A DNA stretch of 64,000 nt. It comes from Nymphaea colorata (taxonomy: Eukaryota; Streptophyta; Magnoliopsida; Nymphaeales; Nymphaeaceae). The DNA lies in assembly GCF_008831285.2 (NCBI RefSeq), contig NC_045142.1:22815300-22879299 (forward strand), written 5' to 3'. Positions 1 to 12,800 of this stretch are shown here, in pieces. The first letter of the stretch is position 1. Each line of letters starts with the position of its first letter. The notes beneath the pieces were generated by a model. It was given only the letters and a program-made list of their open reading frames with translations, made no database searches and had not been told where the DNA came from. The position numbers were made by a program, and so were the translations under genes.

Positions 1-1307
1 AAGTTGACATTTTTCATAATATTGACAGACCTTTTTCGACTTTTTAAAATCTTTTACTAAAAAAGGAAGAAGAAGATGGTGCAGTGAATTGAACTTTAGA
101 ACAGGAAGGCTTCATCGTCAGCTTTTTCTTCAACCATTTGTTTTTATACAATTTGGAAGACAAGTTCCAAAGATCTGTCAGAGTACCACAAAGATCAATG
201 CATAACTTCCAGACAACTTTCCCCTCGAAATTTTTGGACATTTGTACCTAAGCAAATAATAGGATGTAAGAAAGATAATATGAGATCTAATATCTGAATA
301 TGATCATGGGACCCAAACTCAGCCTTCTAAACCAACTTAAGGGGCTGCATTTAAGACTTTCAGGTTCAAGAGGGGGATACCCCGGAGAGGCCGAAAGCCC
401 TATGTCTTCCTTCTGTCTTGAGATACAGTGCTGTTTTGGGACTTATGTAAACGTGTGGTTATGCATTTTAACTGGAGAGTAGTGTATGCCACCATTTGCA
501 GATCAGATGAGTAGTGGTCATGAGAATTGAACTGATGATTTCACTGAACTGATCTGACTAGCTATGCTGCACCCTTTGAGAGAGTCTTTCAAGTTAAAGA
601 AGTTCAGAATTTAATACCCAAATACAATTGAGATAGTCTGATGCCCATTCAAAAAATGGTGATGCCATACTGGCTATAAATTGGTTTGGTACTTATTTAA
701 CTGGCCCACCCAAAATATCATATTACTACTTAATTTATTGCAAGTGCCATAATACGACAAGACCATTAAAAGTAGTCATTTTTAACTTGTTACTAAGTTA
801 CTATTAACCCTTTAATCTTTGACTATTTTTATAACCCAAATCTTTGTCATGACCAACCAACTTGTAATTGTGGAAACTTGGTTTAAGCAAAATCATTAAG
901 GCCACAACTGCAAATTAGAAGGAAAGGTCCCCAATTCTAGTTTGGCAGCTACTGATGTGAATGCAGTCAAGACTTTTAATGCCCTCAACTACATGGTTCA
1001 TGGTTATCAACATATGTAGGTTCTTTATCTTGCTTTGCATCTTTCTATTTGTTAGGCAAATAGACTTCAGTACATATCATAGTTTCATATGTCTTCATGG
1101 TATGAAAACTCTAAATCCTATGAAGGACTCATTCATGTTATTGGCCCAGAGACTCTACTTATTAGGCTATTAAACTTATGTAGAGAACATATTTTTGTAT
1201 GTCACCATGGTATGAAAGTCTAAATTTGACAGGATCCATGCGTGTAATTGGACTCAGAGAAACTTGAAAAAAAATCTCCTCTTACAGTCTTTTAATTATT
1301 GATAAAA

Positions 1308-1498
1308 TGAAATGATCTAGCTCACTCCCCCATCAGGCTATGGCCATTGGTCTGATAGATTCCAACACACCCCCTAATTGTTTCATTTTTTACTCAAAAA
1401 GGTTAAGGACAATCAACCACTTAACAACTCCATTTATAAGTCATTGAAAATCTCTCATAATCTTTATGAGATTAAACTTGTCAAAGTTGGACGTTACA
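1308..1498 (-). repeat. 3' LTR of the TRIM
   Basis: This is the downstream repeat in element orientation. On the plus strand it starts TGAAATGATC and ends GGACGTTACA. It shares an almost identical core of about 42 bp (1411-1452) with the other repeat (1680-1723), and weaker similarity along its whole length. Confidence 0.75.
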
Positions 1499-1575
1499 AT
1501 CCTCCCTCCTTAAGGCACATGCATCCACATGTGTGGGACTCCTGGTCCAAGTGTTGAATTGTGCTCTGATACCAT

Positions 1576-1770
1576 TGAAACGACCCAATCCACTCTCTAG
1601 CAGGTCAAGGTTTTGGTCCGATGAAACCTAACGCGTTCTGTAGTAGCTTCGGTTTCAAATAAAAAAGACTAAAAATTCATACAACCAACCACTTAACAAC
1701 CCCATTTATAAGTCATTGAAGAACTCCCACAATGTTCAATACTGACCAAACTTCTCAAAGCAAAATGTCA
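1576..1770 (-). repeat. 5' LTR of the TRIM
   Basis: This is the upstream repeat in element orientation. On the plus strand it starts TGAAACGACC, directly beside the primer-binding site, and ends near ATGTCA at 1770. The outer end is more diverged than the inner end, so the last few bases are less certain. Confidence 0.7.
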
Positions 1771-2410
1771 TATAAAAAGGACTAGAAGGGAGGTGGCTGG
1801 TCCTTAGTTCAAGTGGCATAGGCATCAACACCCCTTGTATTAATAGGGTGAGACCAGTAGAGTAGTTGACGTGCACTGAGAGACCCATACAAGCCACGAA
1901 TATGACCCTAGACATGGAAGTAGGGGATTTCATCTCTCATTGGGACAGCATGATAACTTTCAAGCTCACCCAAAAAGATTCACAAAAAAAAAATCCAACA
2001 ACAAAAGTAGAAGTTTAAGCTAAACATTTATGCAGACCAACTTTCCTTTTCCAAGTAAGTCAAAATGAGCTCCTTTAACAAATTCTTTACATCAATGTAT
2101 GATTTGTTATCTTTAGATTTTAGATGCCAAAACTTATTGATTAACAAATGGTCACCAAGGAAGAAGTCGTATCTTTTATCGAAAATGAACCCTCTAAAGT
2201 ATTTATTTAATTCTACCTAAAGTAATTGTCTTCATTAACCCCATGATGTACGTGAAATCCAAATCCTTTGTGCCATGAAAGAGATTTTATAGATCAATTT
2301 ATACAAGGAGATCCTGTTTCCTTTGTAAGAGGTTTAAGAGCAGGGACCAGAGAAAATTGTGCAAATTTTTTCATATATTAGGTTCATTTTTCATAATCTA
2401 GAGGCAGGCA

Positions 2411-2500
2411 AGGCACCCTGGTTCAGTCGCAAGCCATCACAATAGGGTAGCTAGGACCTGCTCATAATGTAAATGGTCAAGGTTCAAATCCGCACTCCTC
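2411..2500 (+). mobile_element. SINE-like fragment with pol III A and B boxes
   Basis: TGGTTCAGTCGC (2419-2430) fits an A box with one mismatch, and GGTTCAAATCC (2481-2491) is a perfect B box. The 62-base spacing resembles tRNAs with a long variable arm. No seven-base acceptor stem can be drawn, so this is not a working tRNA gene. A tRNA-derived SINE head is the more likely reading; its 3' end is not defined. Confidence 0.35.
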
Positions 2501-4462
2501 TATATAAGCCAAAACATGTATGTCTCAAGGTAAGGCTATTTCGAGTGAGCAAGAGGAGCATTTCATTTTACTGCTTGGCTGAAAGCCAAAACCCGCATCT
2601 TTCCCCTCATTCCCCAAGGATATAAGTAGGGCAGTACTATTTAGTTTCAATACTCTATGCCATCAAGACTGCAACTAAGTCTACATAATCATAGGTGACA
2701 TCTCCCTATAATTAAAGTTAAAAAGAAAATTAAAATTAAAATCTATTCAAGTAATCTTTGAGGTTGAGCGCTACAGGTTATTCTTTAATTAATATCTTCA
2801 AATTAACCCATAATTATCACATTGTTCTTAAGATTCGAGGCCTCAATAGTATTTACCAAGTCAAAAAAGCAGATGATTTTTAAGTTCTATTAGAACTCGA
2901 CTTCTAATTGCAAAATTTTTTGCTTCCCATGTTTGAAATTTCTTCCTCCTGTACAAAAAAATGCAGTTTAATTTCTTTTAACTTTATAGAATCTACCTTC
3001 CAAGAAGCAACGTAATTGGAGATAATGGTATAAGCAAAAGATGCACCATGCTAAAATTTTGCTTCGATTTCTGTGTTTTAATTTAAAAATAATTTAAAAC
3101 ATTTTAGATTGATTTAGAAATACAAAATAAACAAATATAAACTCGCACCGGGGCCGATTCAATAAGTATCAGTCTAAATGCTCTCGTGTTAAAAGGTATT
3201 AGCAACACTACCCAATAAGAGTAGTTATGTCCAATAATGCACAAGGTCAACTTTAAAAAATGAATGGTTAGCTATCTGAAGAGCATCTGTTTAGTCATCC
3301 CTTGTGTCATTGCACCCAACAGGTGTTGAATAGAACAAGCCATGACAAGACAACTTGATCTCGCCATGCCATGACATGACATGTCGTCTCCTTCTGTTGG
3401 CCACATCAACATGTGAAGTCAAATCATGTGACATCATATCAAAAAGTACAATAATATAATAATTTAATATTGGCTTTAACCTAATCTTCCTTTTTTTTTA
3501 ATTTTTAATTAGCAAGGTAGACTTAGGCACCCAGCGCCTAATTAATTATTTTGAAGAAATGCACTGCATGTATAATTAAACTCTTGACTTCCTTCAACTT
3601 GGAAAAGTTTTAAGCATATCCATTTTGGATGTTTTATCCTTTGAAGTACTTTCCTAGTGATAAATTTATTTCTTCATGCCTCACTCATTGACTTCAGGCC
3701 CTTATTATTTAATTCAAGAAATGACAAGAAAGGTTGAAAGAAGGTGATTGAGTCATTATGAGAAGAAAAATCTCACGAAAAATGGTTTGTGGAAAGAAAT
3801 TATATATATATATACATACATACTGCCAAGTTGAGCTCAGGTCGAGCACGGCTAGGTTCGTACAGGCCCGGCTGGTCCGAACCCAGCCAGAGTACAGTTC
3901 TAGTCATTATATGAGAGCTCATGATTGAGTCCAAGTACGTCAGCGGAGGAGAACTTTGTGTTGCTCAAGGAAAGCGACAACTAATGCTACTGATCTGGAC
4001 TTATGCTCATGCCCTCCTACTTTAAACAGTCAGAGAAAGTGAGAATTAACAAATCAATGTTTGAGTTAGGTATGTGTACCTATTGCAACTCAATTAACTA
4101 TACAAGGTCAAGTGAGGGGCAGAGCCAGAAATTTCTGGCTAAAGGGCACTATTTAAAATTTTAAGGGACATCAATACATAAATATGAAAAAAAATTGTCA
4201 AAGGGTATCAATATAAAAATGAGTATTTTTGTGTCTCCGTTGTTGCCTACATGTTGCCCACACCTGCCTCCGGCCATATATCAAAATTCTTACGCGAAGG
4301 TAAACAAAGCATCTATGAAGAACTTCTTATCTCTTGCTTGGGCCCAAACACTCACTTAGAGTCTACTATGTAGGAAGGGGAGCTATTAAAGTGCCATCAA
4401 CTTTTAATTTTCTTTTTTTAGCCCACGGTTTCTTCATAATTTTGAACAAGTGCATCTTGTTT

Positions 4463-4498
4463 ATAATTGCTTGATGTTGGATAATTGCTTGATGTTGG
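4463..4498. repeat. Exact 18-bp tandem duplication
   Basis: The unit ATAATTGCTTGATGTTGG occurs twice, back to back, with no mismatch. It is a recent local duplication of the replication-slippage type with no evident function. Confidence 0.9.
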
Positions 4499-5080
4499 CT
4501 GCATATATATAGATCCAAAGAGTTTCCTTTGAGAGAACAGAAGGTTAACAACCCACAAAAAACACTAAGCACTCCTTCCCTCCCCAATTCCCCCGGTGTC
4601 AAAATCCCACCTTTGATAGTATAGAAGATAGCATCCACAGGAATCAAACAAGTGGCATGCCTTCTACATGTCTACAAGACTCACCAGATACGCTGTGTCT
4701 CTTAAGGAGTTGCCTTATCATAATGAATTCACATTATCAATGTTACCATTTTTACCTTTCAAACAATGGAATTCTCATCAAAAGGAGTTGCCCTAATATC
4801 ACTTCATTTATTTCAATTTGAGTTTGAGCTTGATTGAATACCCTGCGAGTATTTTATGAATCTACTTCAAATATTTGAACAGATTTATACAACATTTGAA
4901 CTACGCATCCATGAATCTGCCTCAATTCTTAGGATATATTTATAAAATACTCACAAAAGTGTTTTATTTGTTAAACAACCCCTTAAAGTTGCAAATGAAA
5001 CATACTTGAATTAAAAATTGTAATTTTCTTTTTGCAGTGAACTCAATTGAACAAACTAATTTCTTAAGTGTGAAATCTCA

Positions 5081-5383
5081 TGGAGCGTTTGGATGATAGC
5101 TTAAAAACGGAGTTTTTGAGGAAAAACCTGGTTTTACCTTCCAAATCAGGTTTTGGGTATGTTGGATAACATGAAAAATGGATTTGACCAAAACTCATTT
5201 TCCAAAAAACTGGTTTTACAACAAGAGTGAATAACCTGCCCCTCTCTGGGTTATTCACAAAAAGTTGCTTTTTAGTGTTACCAAAACATAAAAACCAATT
5301 TTTAAAGCCACTTAAAAACTTGGTTTTCATTAAACCAACTTTAAAAAAAAAAAAGGTTTTGAAAGGTGTCATCCAAACACCCG
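5081..5383. mobile_element. MITE-like element, about 303 bp
   Basis: The ends are imperfect inverted repeats sharing the core GTTTGGATGA (5087-5096, and in reverse complement at 5369-5378). CTCA flanks both sides (5077-5080 and 5384-5387) and may be a short target duplication. Inside are AT-rich, partly self-complementary segments with repeated GGTTTT/AAAACC words and no gene. The superfamily is uncertain: the core resembles ends seen in several plant MITE families, and the target duplication is too short to decide. Confidence 0.6.
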
Positions 5384-7226
5384 CTCAGTTTCCAAAACAA
5401 AGTTAAGACTTATCTTGACGTACTCTTTATTTGGTAGTTGCCAAGAAAAATTGAGGCCTATATCAGAAAAATGAAAATTGTGGGGCCCTCTTAAAACTAT
5501 TCCAAAAAACTAGGAGCTCGAATGAAAATTTTCTAAATAAAAGGTCCAAAAGGTTGTAAACAAGAAAAAAGTGAAATGAAGGATAGAAAAAAAGAAGATG
5601 CAAAAGAATAACTACGTCTTCCATTTTGAAGTGCTTCTTCAACTACATAGGTGCCTATGCTATTAAAGATGGTCTACATGTCTGTTGGCTTGTTTCAATT
5701 GGCATCCCTAAATATTCCTATCGTTCCAAGTGCAACAATTCAATATTCAAACCATGTAAAGATCATGTCACATTGTGTAGAAAGCGGGATCATCACAACC
5801 ACATAAAATAAATGCACAAGCTTTAAATTTGGTACAAGAAGAATATCTTAAATCACTCTCCAAAGAAAGTTGGTCTCAAGATCAAGGAGGAGGATTTTGT
5901 TGATCTGGCTATAGGAACGGAATCAATGTTTCAGAGTTGAAGCAGATACATAAGGAACAATAAGGAACAAATTGTTACTATTGCCAAACGACTGTTAAGG
6001 GTTCAGTCTCATATATGGTTTAAGGATTTTATCATTTTTTTGTAGTACTAAATTCAATTTTGACCACCAATTTGGATGGCTTTGGATGTTAAGTTTATGT
6101 CATTAAATGTATATTTGACATTTCAATGACGTTAGGTCCTCTGAGAACTGAGAGTCACCCCTCCCCACCCAGGTCATTAGTTCAATTTTCATGAGTGCTA
6201 TTTCTCTGAACTTTAAACAGTGGATTTATTACACTTTAATTGACAGGTGTACTGCTTCCCACCCAGGTCCCAACGCAGTCCTAAACCCTCAACCAAGTCA
6301 TTTGAAGATGGAAGGTCTAGACAAACCCATTATTGGTCGTGGTTGTTGAGTGCTAATGAATATCCGGGCATGTTTGGCCGGAAGTTAGCTGGAAGCCGCT
6401 AAGTGCACGTCGATGCAATGGATGTTGAGAAAGAGTTAGGATTTGATTTCTACATTCTCTATTATTTTGCCGCCAAACAACGAAAATGGTCCTTGTTTTG
6501 GCCAACTAACGGTTCATGTACCAAAATCTAGCCAGTTTGTTTCCCATGCAACACAACCAACACTAGAATCTATAACCTATACCAGGTTCCTTACTAAGTG
6601 AATCTGGGTAGTGGTTCAATTGGATATGATTTGATCCATAACTCCATATCGGTTCTGATAATAAGGACCTAGATTCGAGTTGAATACATGATCCAATCGA
6701 GTATAAATGGAAGCAAGCACGGGCGGGGAAACAGTATGGGTACCAACTCCAATCCAATGCACAACACTTTACTGCACCTAGGATAAGCACTCGGATTGAG
6801 ATCCAGATTTCAGTTCCAAAAAATATAGATTCTAGGGTCCAAAAATCCAAACTCAATCCATTAATCTATTTGTTTGTCTCAAATTTCAGCCTTAAAAGTG
6901 AACTTGAGACATTCTACACCCATTTTATTCCTACGGGTTTAAACAGAACAATCTTTTAATTTTCATGAGGTCATTTGGCTCGCCAAGTGACTAAGGAGCA
7001 GCAAGAAAGTTTGCTCTTACAAGTAGGGTTTCCAACGAACCCAGCTGAACTCGAACTTGGGTTGCTTAAAAATGAATACAGAACCAATTCAAAGCATTAA
7101 AAAGATGAAAATGGAGAGAGAGAGAGAGAGAAAACGGCAACCCACCACCCAAATCAATACTTTTCTATATTATGAAGATAACACCAATCATAATTGAACC
7201 GAGTATGTGGTTCATACACGCCACGC

Positions 7227-7339
<113 letters not shown>

Positions 7340-9565
7340 AGAGAGAGAGAAACTTTAAAAATAGACAATTGAATATCAACTGTTTAAGCGTAGCAAATTT
7401 CCAAAGTTTTTTTTCTCCAATTTTGGTCATACGAAATAGGAAGAAATAATATACGTGTGGATGGATGCTACTATATTGCATCCATCAAATGTCTCGCCAT
7501 CAAATGCACTCAAATATGCATCCTTTTCCAAAGAAAACAATTGGGTTCTCCCTGGATTTTCTTCAGCATATAACATATCCACAACACAAGCTATCTACAA
7601 CATATCATGTAAACAACTAACCAATGAAAATAACCCCCTGAGGAGTTGCACAATGGATGGGGTGGTGGCTGGTTGACGGTGGTTGACGGTCAATCTCTAT
7701 TTCAAAGTCTCGTGATGCAAAAAATGTACTGTAAAAGAGAGGTACTAAAGAGAGGTACTGATATGCAAGTTGAAGCATATTGGGTATATCATCCTAAGAC
7801 ACTGAAAGCAGCCCTAAACCCTGAGAAGATGGGGGAAAGATATCAAACAACATTACATTCAACTAAACCTCCTTAGTTTGCGGGTCATCAGCCCAATGTT
7901 GTCAAAATCAGCCTGAATTGGCCGATTCTGATCCAATCGATGTGTGATTCCATGGCCATATGTGAACGCCCTTTGCAATTATTTAACTATTTTTCATATA
8001 TTTTGAATTTTTAATTATTTTTATACATTATTATGTTCTTTATAAACAAATTTTTTTTAGCTGATTCACTACCAATAATTCACCTGAATCCTTCAATCAA
8101 ACGATGTGGAGTCCAATCCCCCATATATAAGGAGATTAACAAATGATCTGGAATCAAAACCAGCATAACAGTTATGAAATCCACGGCTTGTAAAAATACT
8201 TTGACTCTGTAAATTTCAGATCAACATTAAATTTAAGAACGACTTTAATATATATCCTTATTGCAGCTGCCACAAACAAGCTCAGTTTAAGAACTCAGGT
8301 TTTAAGTGTCGAGTCAGACCAAGGCCAAGGTTTCGGGTGTCGGGCTGGGCCGGCCGGATACCCAGGCTTATTAACAAGTGGAATTTAACATCCAACATAT
8401 CTTTAGAATGTTTAAGTAATAGTGTAAATAATTAGCAGTCAATTCACAAACCAACCAAGGGTATCTAAGTAACACAATCACGTGTCATTGCTAAATTCAT
8501 AATTAGGTTGTATGCCCTAAGGCTGATAATGAGTTCAAAAACTTGGCAATTAGTAGGACAGATTGATGAATTTATTTATTGGTCAAGGACACAAGTTAAA
8601 ATGGTAAGTAGGGCTGCCCAGCTCGACTTTAACTCGCTTGTGAAAACATTATTCAAACTAGACTCTTTTTATAAACGAGTTGAGCTCGAGTTCAAATGTA
8701 TGCTCAAAGTGTTAAACTGAGTCTAGTTCATGTTATGAGAACTTGATTCAATTAATTAAACTCAATAACGAATGCTGAAAATAGTTAAACTAGTAACAAC
8801 TAAATGAGCTAACAAGTTAAAAGAAATACATATGCTTAACATAAATGAGTTAAACGGGGTGGGCTTGAGCTAACAAGTCAAGCTCGAGTCAACCCTGACT
8901 CGGGTTCTCGTGTGTGCAGCCCTATATAAAGCACCAGGAGCAAACTGATGGAAGCTAGTAGAAATATTGAAAACTAACCGACTGGCAAAGTTGTTGCAAG
9001 ATAACTAAATATTTAAAATTTATGTCTGGAAACACTATAAAACATAAGTAAAAATACCACACATCATCACTATATCAAAAATAATTGTTAATGCATCTAT
9101 TGCGTGGTGTATTGGATGATGGTTTTTAAATATTTGATCATCAGATAATATCTAACAGACATCTGATTTCATCATATACATGCATAGATGTCCATTTCAC
9201 GGCCTTAATTGGCCAATTCCACGGACTTTAAGACTTTCTTTATTTTTTTTTATTTTCCTAAATTTTTTTATAGCATTTTTAAAAACCGGTTTTCATCTGC
9301 TTTTGAGGCAAAGCTTGGTTGCCCCAAATCTGTAAGGATAGCCAATTGTAAACAAAAATTAATATTAACTAGCTGTCCTTATTTCTTCAAAACTTGAAGT
9401 GCTGTTTCTGAAATATTAAATGTTACTTCACAATATTCAAACCGTTCTGTTCTCGGATGGACGACGAGCGGGTCCATCCGATTGAAAAACTCGGAAATTT
9501 ACGGAGAAACCGAAACGGATCGGTTCCTCCGGGGGCGTTGAGCGGGAAAAGGGCTGGGCGGGACA

Positions 9566-9572
9566 TATATAA
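9566..9572 (+). promoter_or_regulatory. Probable TATA box of SCC3
   Basis: TATATAA lies in a relatively GC-rich promoter segment. About 30 bases downstream is 9597-9605, a plausible start site just before a CT tract. The inference rests on motif and position only. Confidence 0.5.
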
Positions 9573-9605
9573 TGGAGCAACCGAAGAATTCCGCGCTCTC
9601 TGAAC

Positions 9606-9623
9606 ATGGCGTCTGTTTTTTGA
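9606..9623 (+). other. Possible upstream ORF in the SCC3 leader (5 codons plus stop)
   Basis: The ATG at 9606 opens a frame of five codons (MASVF) that stops at 9621-9623, about 190 bases before the proposed SCC3 start. It would matter only if transcription starts at or before 9605, which the TATA position makes borderline. Confidence 0.3.
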
Positions 9624-9624
9624 A

Positions 9625-9646
9625 TCTCTCTCTCTCTCTCTCTCTC
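9625..9646 (+). repeat. CT tract in SCC3 leader
   Basis: A (TC)11 run sits between the predicted start site and the first long open frame. Pyrimidine tracts like this are common in plant core promoters and leaders. Confidence 0.85.
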
Positions 9647-9730
9647 CCTTTTATCTCTTCCTTTCGAGCTGTCTCTTTCTCTCAGTGAATAAATTAGGGC
9701 TTTATCTGGTTTGTATTTTGAGCGTAGAAC

Positions 9731-9756
9731 TAGAAACCCTCGACTTAGGGTTTCTA
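9731..9756 (+). promoter_or_regulatory. Inverted pair of telo-box-like motifs in SCC3 leader
   Basis: TAGAAACCCT (9731-9740) and AGGGTTTCTA (9747-9756) form a perfect 10-bp inverted repeat around a 6-base spacer. Each arm carries the AAACCCT core of the plant telo-box, an element known from promoters and leaders of replication- and translation-linked genes. In RNA the same bases could fold as a 10-bp hairpin. Confidence 0.5.
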
Positions 9757-9813
9757 ATTTGTTCTAACGTCTGTTGGAGCCGTTGATTGTGGGGGATCCT
9801 TTGGTGGGAGGCA

Positions 9814-12800
9814 ATGGAAACCGGTCTCCGTCGTTCGCAGAGGCGTCTTAATGCTGAGGAATCAGTTAATTCTCGGGCTTCTCATCTCGATGCTTTTGAT
9901 GTCATTGTTAAGGGGTTTAATTCCCTTCGTTCTGGTTCATTTTTGAGATCTGAATCAGTAAGTGTGTGGATTGCCCTGAGCATGAAATGTTTCCGTGTGC
10001 AGAAACGGGGTGCCTCCGCCATGTCGAGTTCTGAAAAGGCTGCGTCCAATTCCGCGAAGGATGATGACCAGAGCCCGACTAGGACCGAGCAGGTGTCCGT
10101 CCGCAAGGGTCGAAAGCGTCGGGAGAATGGCAGCGCGGCCACGAATGATGCCGAGCCTGTGTCGCCAACGGAGGTTGTTGATGAAGACTTTGAGGGGAGT
10201 CCACCTGATAGGAGGAAGAAGAAGAAGCGCGAGGTTGCAGCGGATCATCAGAGTCTGATTGGTGCGTCTCCTTCTGTCTTTGTTTTTACTTTTTTCCTCT
10301 CCGTCTTATTTCTTTTGGTCTCTTTTTGTGATTGTTTTGACTGTCCGTTTTTTGGCTTTTACACACTATGCCTTCCTCTATGAGTTATGCAACTGTTAGT
10401 CGTTGAACGTATAGGGTTTGCATACTTGCTTAATCACGATGGTGTGGTCAGGTTATAACTTTATCAGAAAACACCATCTGTTTCTGAAAGAACTTTGATG
10501 GTAGTTGTTGAGCAGTTTCAGCTCGTGATGAGTTTCGAATTGCAAATAAGCACATTAATCACTAGGAGTAGAATATCGCTACTGAATTGGTTTTTGCGAA
10601 ACGTTGTTACATATGGACATCTTGATCAGCTCAAAGTTATGTCTATAATTATGAAAAGCTTCGTCTCAAAAGGGGAAATGCCAACTCATAAAGGTGATTA
10701 CTAGTTGCTTTATCCATTTATGATTGGATTGACAAATTCCTTTTTTGTTGACATTCTTCATAGTCATAGATTTAGCACAACCCAAGGGTTGCAATTATTG
10801 CGCAACTACTGCTCGTATTTTAAGAACTCATACCCTATGTAGGGTTTTAGAATATGAGCACTACTAAATATGAACATTTATATGCAGTAATGTCAACCAT
10901 ATGATTGAATGGCTTGTAAATAATGTGTGTAAAGAAGTTTTTAAAAGGTCAACTGATAATCACTTTTATTGTTGGCAATTTCTTTTTGTCAACCAACTCT
11001 AAGCCATCAAATAAAGAAATATTTGTGGCTAGGATGCCTCTAGTAAGTAAAAAAGCCTACAGGTTAAACACTTCTATGAATGGACAAAGGTCCCTGAAAG
11101 AAAGGAGAATTCATTTTCTATTGGTCGATAGAGTGGCATAAGGAGCTAGTATAATTTTGGGATTTAGACTTGATTAGTGTCTATTTCAATTGAAAAGGAA
11201 AAACTCAATGCTCGACTTGTTCACAAAGCCATTCTCTTAGTGGGTCTTCCAACTTCTAAGAAGGCAAAAAGAGTTGATAGGTAGGGAATGTGAGATATCC
11301 ACCATAGCCACAAATATCATTAATGGGTTTTAAACGTTGAGGTTTTTTTCACGTTTGGTTTGGCAAAGCTGAAAATCTTGGAAAAGATTCAGCAATTTTT
11401 TAGAAAAGAAAAAATTCTAAAATTAGGAAAAAGTACAATAAATGAAAAACTAACGAGAAAACACAAAAAAATATTGATAAAATGATAAAAATGAAGATAA
11501 ATAATTTAATTTAAGCTTTAATCTTTAAAGCAAAACTAATGTAAAAATTATGAGAAAAAGGGGATAAAAATGTAAAAAAACACAAAAAAGTTCATTTAAA
11601 GAAAAAAGAAAAAAATATGAGTTTGTTTCATTTTCATTGTTTTAACGTTTTTTATCGGTTTTTTTTTTCGGAAAATACTGGTTTTTTTACTATGATATCT
11701 ACTATTGCAGCATTGTAGGTGGATGATGACCATTTTTCTTTTTCACAAGGCACCATGTTGTGATAACTTATACGATTTTAAATATCAACTAGTAATTTGA
11801 GCAGCAAGAAGTTTGATGTTGCTGACTGCTCCTTTGTGCTAGGTAGTTTCAACATTTTTCTAAAAAAACTTGGGTATGGGCGAAGCTAGGGGCCCAGGGC
11901 ATATACATGCACGTACACACACACAGACACACACATGTGCTTCCTATTAAACACAGTAACACACATTACTTCTCTGGCAAGCCCACTTTATGGCAAATTG
12001 GCATTCCAGCTACTCCCATGCGATTTCGTTTTCCTGCTGGATCTCCCATGCTGCCATGCATCTCCCCTGCACTCATCTTCTCATCCAGAGAAGTTTTTTC
12101 CCCCCAACACGACGAAACATACAAGACCTTAAGTCTCTAAACTATGAAGAAAACGTTTGTCCGAAGGTCCAAGTTTTTAACCATATCACTTTTTATTTTC
12201 AGCATGGCATCAAATATATTTTCGAGTTATACCAGTAGGGTTTTTCTCAGAAACTTTAAGAGATTTTGTTTTTCTCAGGACATCTTGGAAGTTCAAACAA
12301 TTTTTAAAATATGCAAGAAATAATGGAAATGAGTTTTTACTAATTTTCTTACAACAAATATTGTTAAAGATTCAAAATAGTTTTCAGAATTCTGACATGG
12401 AAAAATGGAAAACATACACTTAAAGTACACAAAAGAAAAGTTTTTTTTTTTTTTTTTAAAAAAGGGAAAGTGTTGAGATATTATTGTAGTACTGTTTTTT
12501 TGGCAATATTTTGAAATATCAGAATATTTTTCTGATAACAATGTTCTTTAATTCTTCAGTAATAATATGATATTTGAAAAACGCACCGGTAACTTTGAGA
12601 ATGATGTTAAGTTCTGATTTAGTTTGAAAATTAATTTCTACTCAATAAGGCTGTTGAGTCATCATGATTGTTGATTTAATAATTTATCCAGAATTGTGGT
12701 CATTTTAGCTTATTTATTTTCTTTTGGGGGGCCCATATGAATTCAGAAACTATCAAAAGCAACGGGAAGTTTATTCATCAGGCTGTCAAAAATTGGGTTG

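Larger units (their letters stand above)
1308..1770 (-). mobile_element. TRIM (miniature LTR retrotransposon), near complete
   Basis: Two direct repeats of 191 and 195 bp (1308-1498 and 1576-1770) flank an internal region of only 77 bp. Read on the minus strand, both repeats start with TG and end with CA. The 5' repeat is followed, after one base, by TGGTATCAGAGC (1574-1563), the classic primer-binding site for initiator methionine tRNA. The internal region ends in a purine tract (about 1511-1499) directly before the 3' repeat, as a polypurine tract should. Flanking bases TAAAA (left) and TATAA (right) are a 4-of-5 match and may be a decayed target duplication. There is no coding capacity, so it would have moved using proteins of another element. 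The repeats are clearly diverged, so the copy is old. Confidence 0.8.

Noticed and set aside
2411-2500. Possible tRNA gene from its perfect B box
   Set aside because: No acceptor, D or anticodon stems can be paired, so a SINE-like relic is preferred.
7455-7876. Two overlapping plus-strand frames after the TA repeat
   Set aside because: They lack similarity to known proteins, and part of the region resembles a repeat near 26100.
9882-10258. Two minus-strand and one plus-strand frames overlapping SCC3 exon 1
   Set aside because: They are shadows in GC-rich coding sequence; the SCC3 frame joins exactly to exon 2.
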